Under the pieces are notes generated by a model. That model was not told the origin of the DNA and did no database searches. It saw nothing but the letters and a program-made list of their open reading frames with translations. Position numbers and translations under genes: made by a program. Below are positions 63,665 through 64,000 of a DNA stretch of 64,000 bases, one piece after another. The stretch is from Rhodophyticola porphyridii. Lineage in GTDB: Bacteria > Pseudomonadota > Alphaproteobacteria > Rhodobacterales > Rhodobacteraceae. The first letter of the stretch is position 1. The number at the start of each line of letters is the position of its first letter. The DNA lies in assembly GCF_003688285.1 (NCBI RefSeq), contig NZ_RCNT01000004.1:62001-126000 (forward strand), written 5' to 3'.

Positions 63665-64000
63665 CTAGTTGATGATCCCATCGATGCGCTCGGCCGCCTC
63701 GTCCAGCGCCTCCTGCGCCTCGGCCTGTCCGGTCAGGACCGATTGAAATGCAGTCTGGATTTCCTGACTGATGCGCGGCCAGTCGGGATGCGGACCCCGG
63801 TTGCGGGCATAGCTCAGCTGTTCGGTAAAGACCTGCGCGGCCGCGTCGATCCGCGCGTCGCCCGTGGGCGCCAGCGCAACCCCCGCGACCGAGGGAAGCC
63901 GCGTGAATTCGGGCCAGACCCGGTCCACCTGGCTCATGTAGTATTCCAGAAACGCGAAGGCCTCGTCCGGGTGGTCGGTATTGGCGAAGATCGCCAGGTT
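63665..64000 (-). CDS. Extracellular sugar-binding protein (family 1), C-terminal fragment
   Basis: 111 residues are visible, and the frame stays open to the right edge. NLAIFANTDHPDEAFAFLEY is the usual late motif of MalE/UgpB-type binding proteins, and the C-terminal segment ends with helix AQEALDEAAERIDGIIN. With the UgpC- and MalFG-type genes it forms a second sugar uptake system, whose promoter lies outside the window. Confidence 0.88.
   Translation of the reverse strand, partial: NLAIFANTDHPDEAFAFLEYYMSQVDRVWPEFTRLPSVAGVALAPTGDARIDAAAQVFTEQLSYARNRGPHPDWPRISQEIQTAFQSVLTGQAEAQEALDEAAERIDGIIN

Overview
The window is GC-rich DNA. Its gene content (Hint-domain protein, FCD-type GntR regulators, tripartite tricarboxylate transporter, SMP-30 lactonase, many ABC uptake systems) suggests a marine alphaproteobacterium of the Rhodobacteraceae/Roseobacter group. 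This is inferred from gene families, not from a marker gene. I see no rRNA, tRNA, CRISPR array, insertion sequence or phage module.

Layout. (1) 1-1.6 kb: the 3' end of a hydantoinase B gene and a Crp/Fnr regulator with a small DUF2892 membrane protein. (2) 1.8-9.9 kb: a divergent 2-oxoacid/glyoxylate module. The minus strand carries a serine-glyoxylate-type aminotransferase and a TctCBA transporter; the plus strand carries a large FAD/Fe-S dehydrogenase and its probable GntR regulator. (3) 10.0-19.3 kb: an arsenite-oxidase-family molybdenum enzyme, a Tat-exported Rieske subunit and two di-haem peroxidases, with a hybrid sensor kinase and an OmpR-type regulator beside them. This is the gene set of the dissimilatory iodate reductase (idrABP1P2). 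(4) 19.4-44.3 kb: two large divergent operons meeting near 35.0 kb, 15 genes on the minus strand and 8 on the plus strand. They encode peptidases (M14, M20, M24-like, M32), an aspartoacylase-family hydrolase, allantoinase/ureidoglycolate lyase-like enzymes, cyclic amidohydrolases, two aminotransferases, several NAD(P)-dependent oxidoreductases, a RidA protein, tandem DUF4438 proteins and a TIM-barrel protein of unknown role. (5) 44.5-46.2 kb: a lower-GC island with one secreted glycine-rich orphan. (6) 46.5-53.6 kb: a dipeptide/oligopeptide ABC transporter (DppB, C, D, F and a binding protein) with an FCD-GntR regulator. (7) 53.7-54.5 kb: a Hint-domain protein, followed by about 0.87 kb of non-coding DNA. 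(8) 55.4-60.8 kb: a ribose-type sugar ABC operon ending in an SMP-30 lactonase, preceded by a perfect LacI-type palindrome. (9) 60.8-64.0 kb: a second, UgpC/MalFG-type sugar ABC operon, cut by the window edge.

How the parts may work together. A 12-bp near-palindrome of the form ATTGTCGACAWT lies before the DUF4438 operon, the dppDF genes and the second GntR gene. Regions 4 and 6 may therefore be one regulon that imports a peptide-like or N-acylated/cyclic amide compound and degrades it to amino and oxo acids. The substrate is unknown. The idr-type cluster appears to be a separate respiratory system with its own two-component control. The sensor-kinase/idr intergenic region carries two pairs of direct repeats that could be the response-regulator targets.
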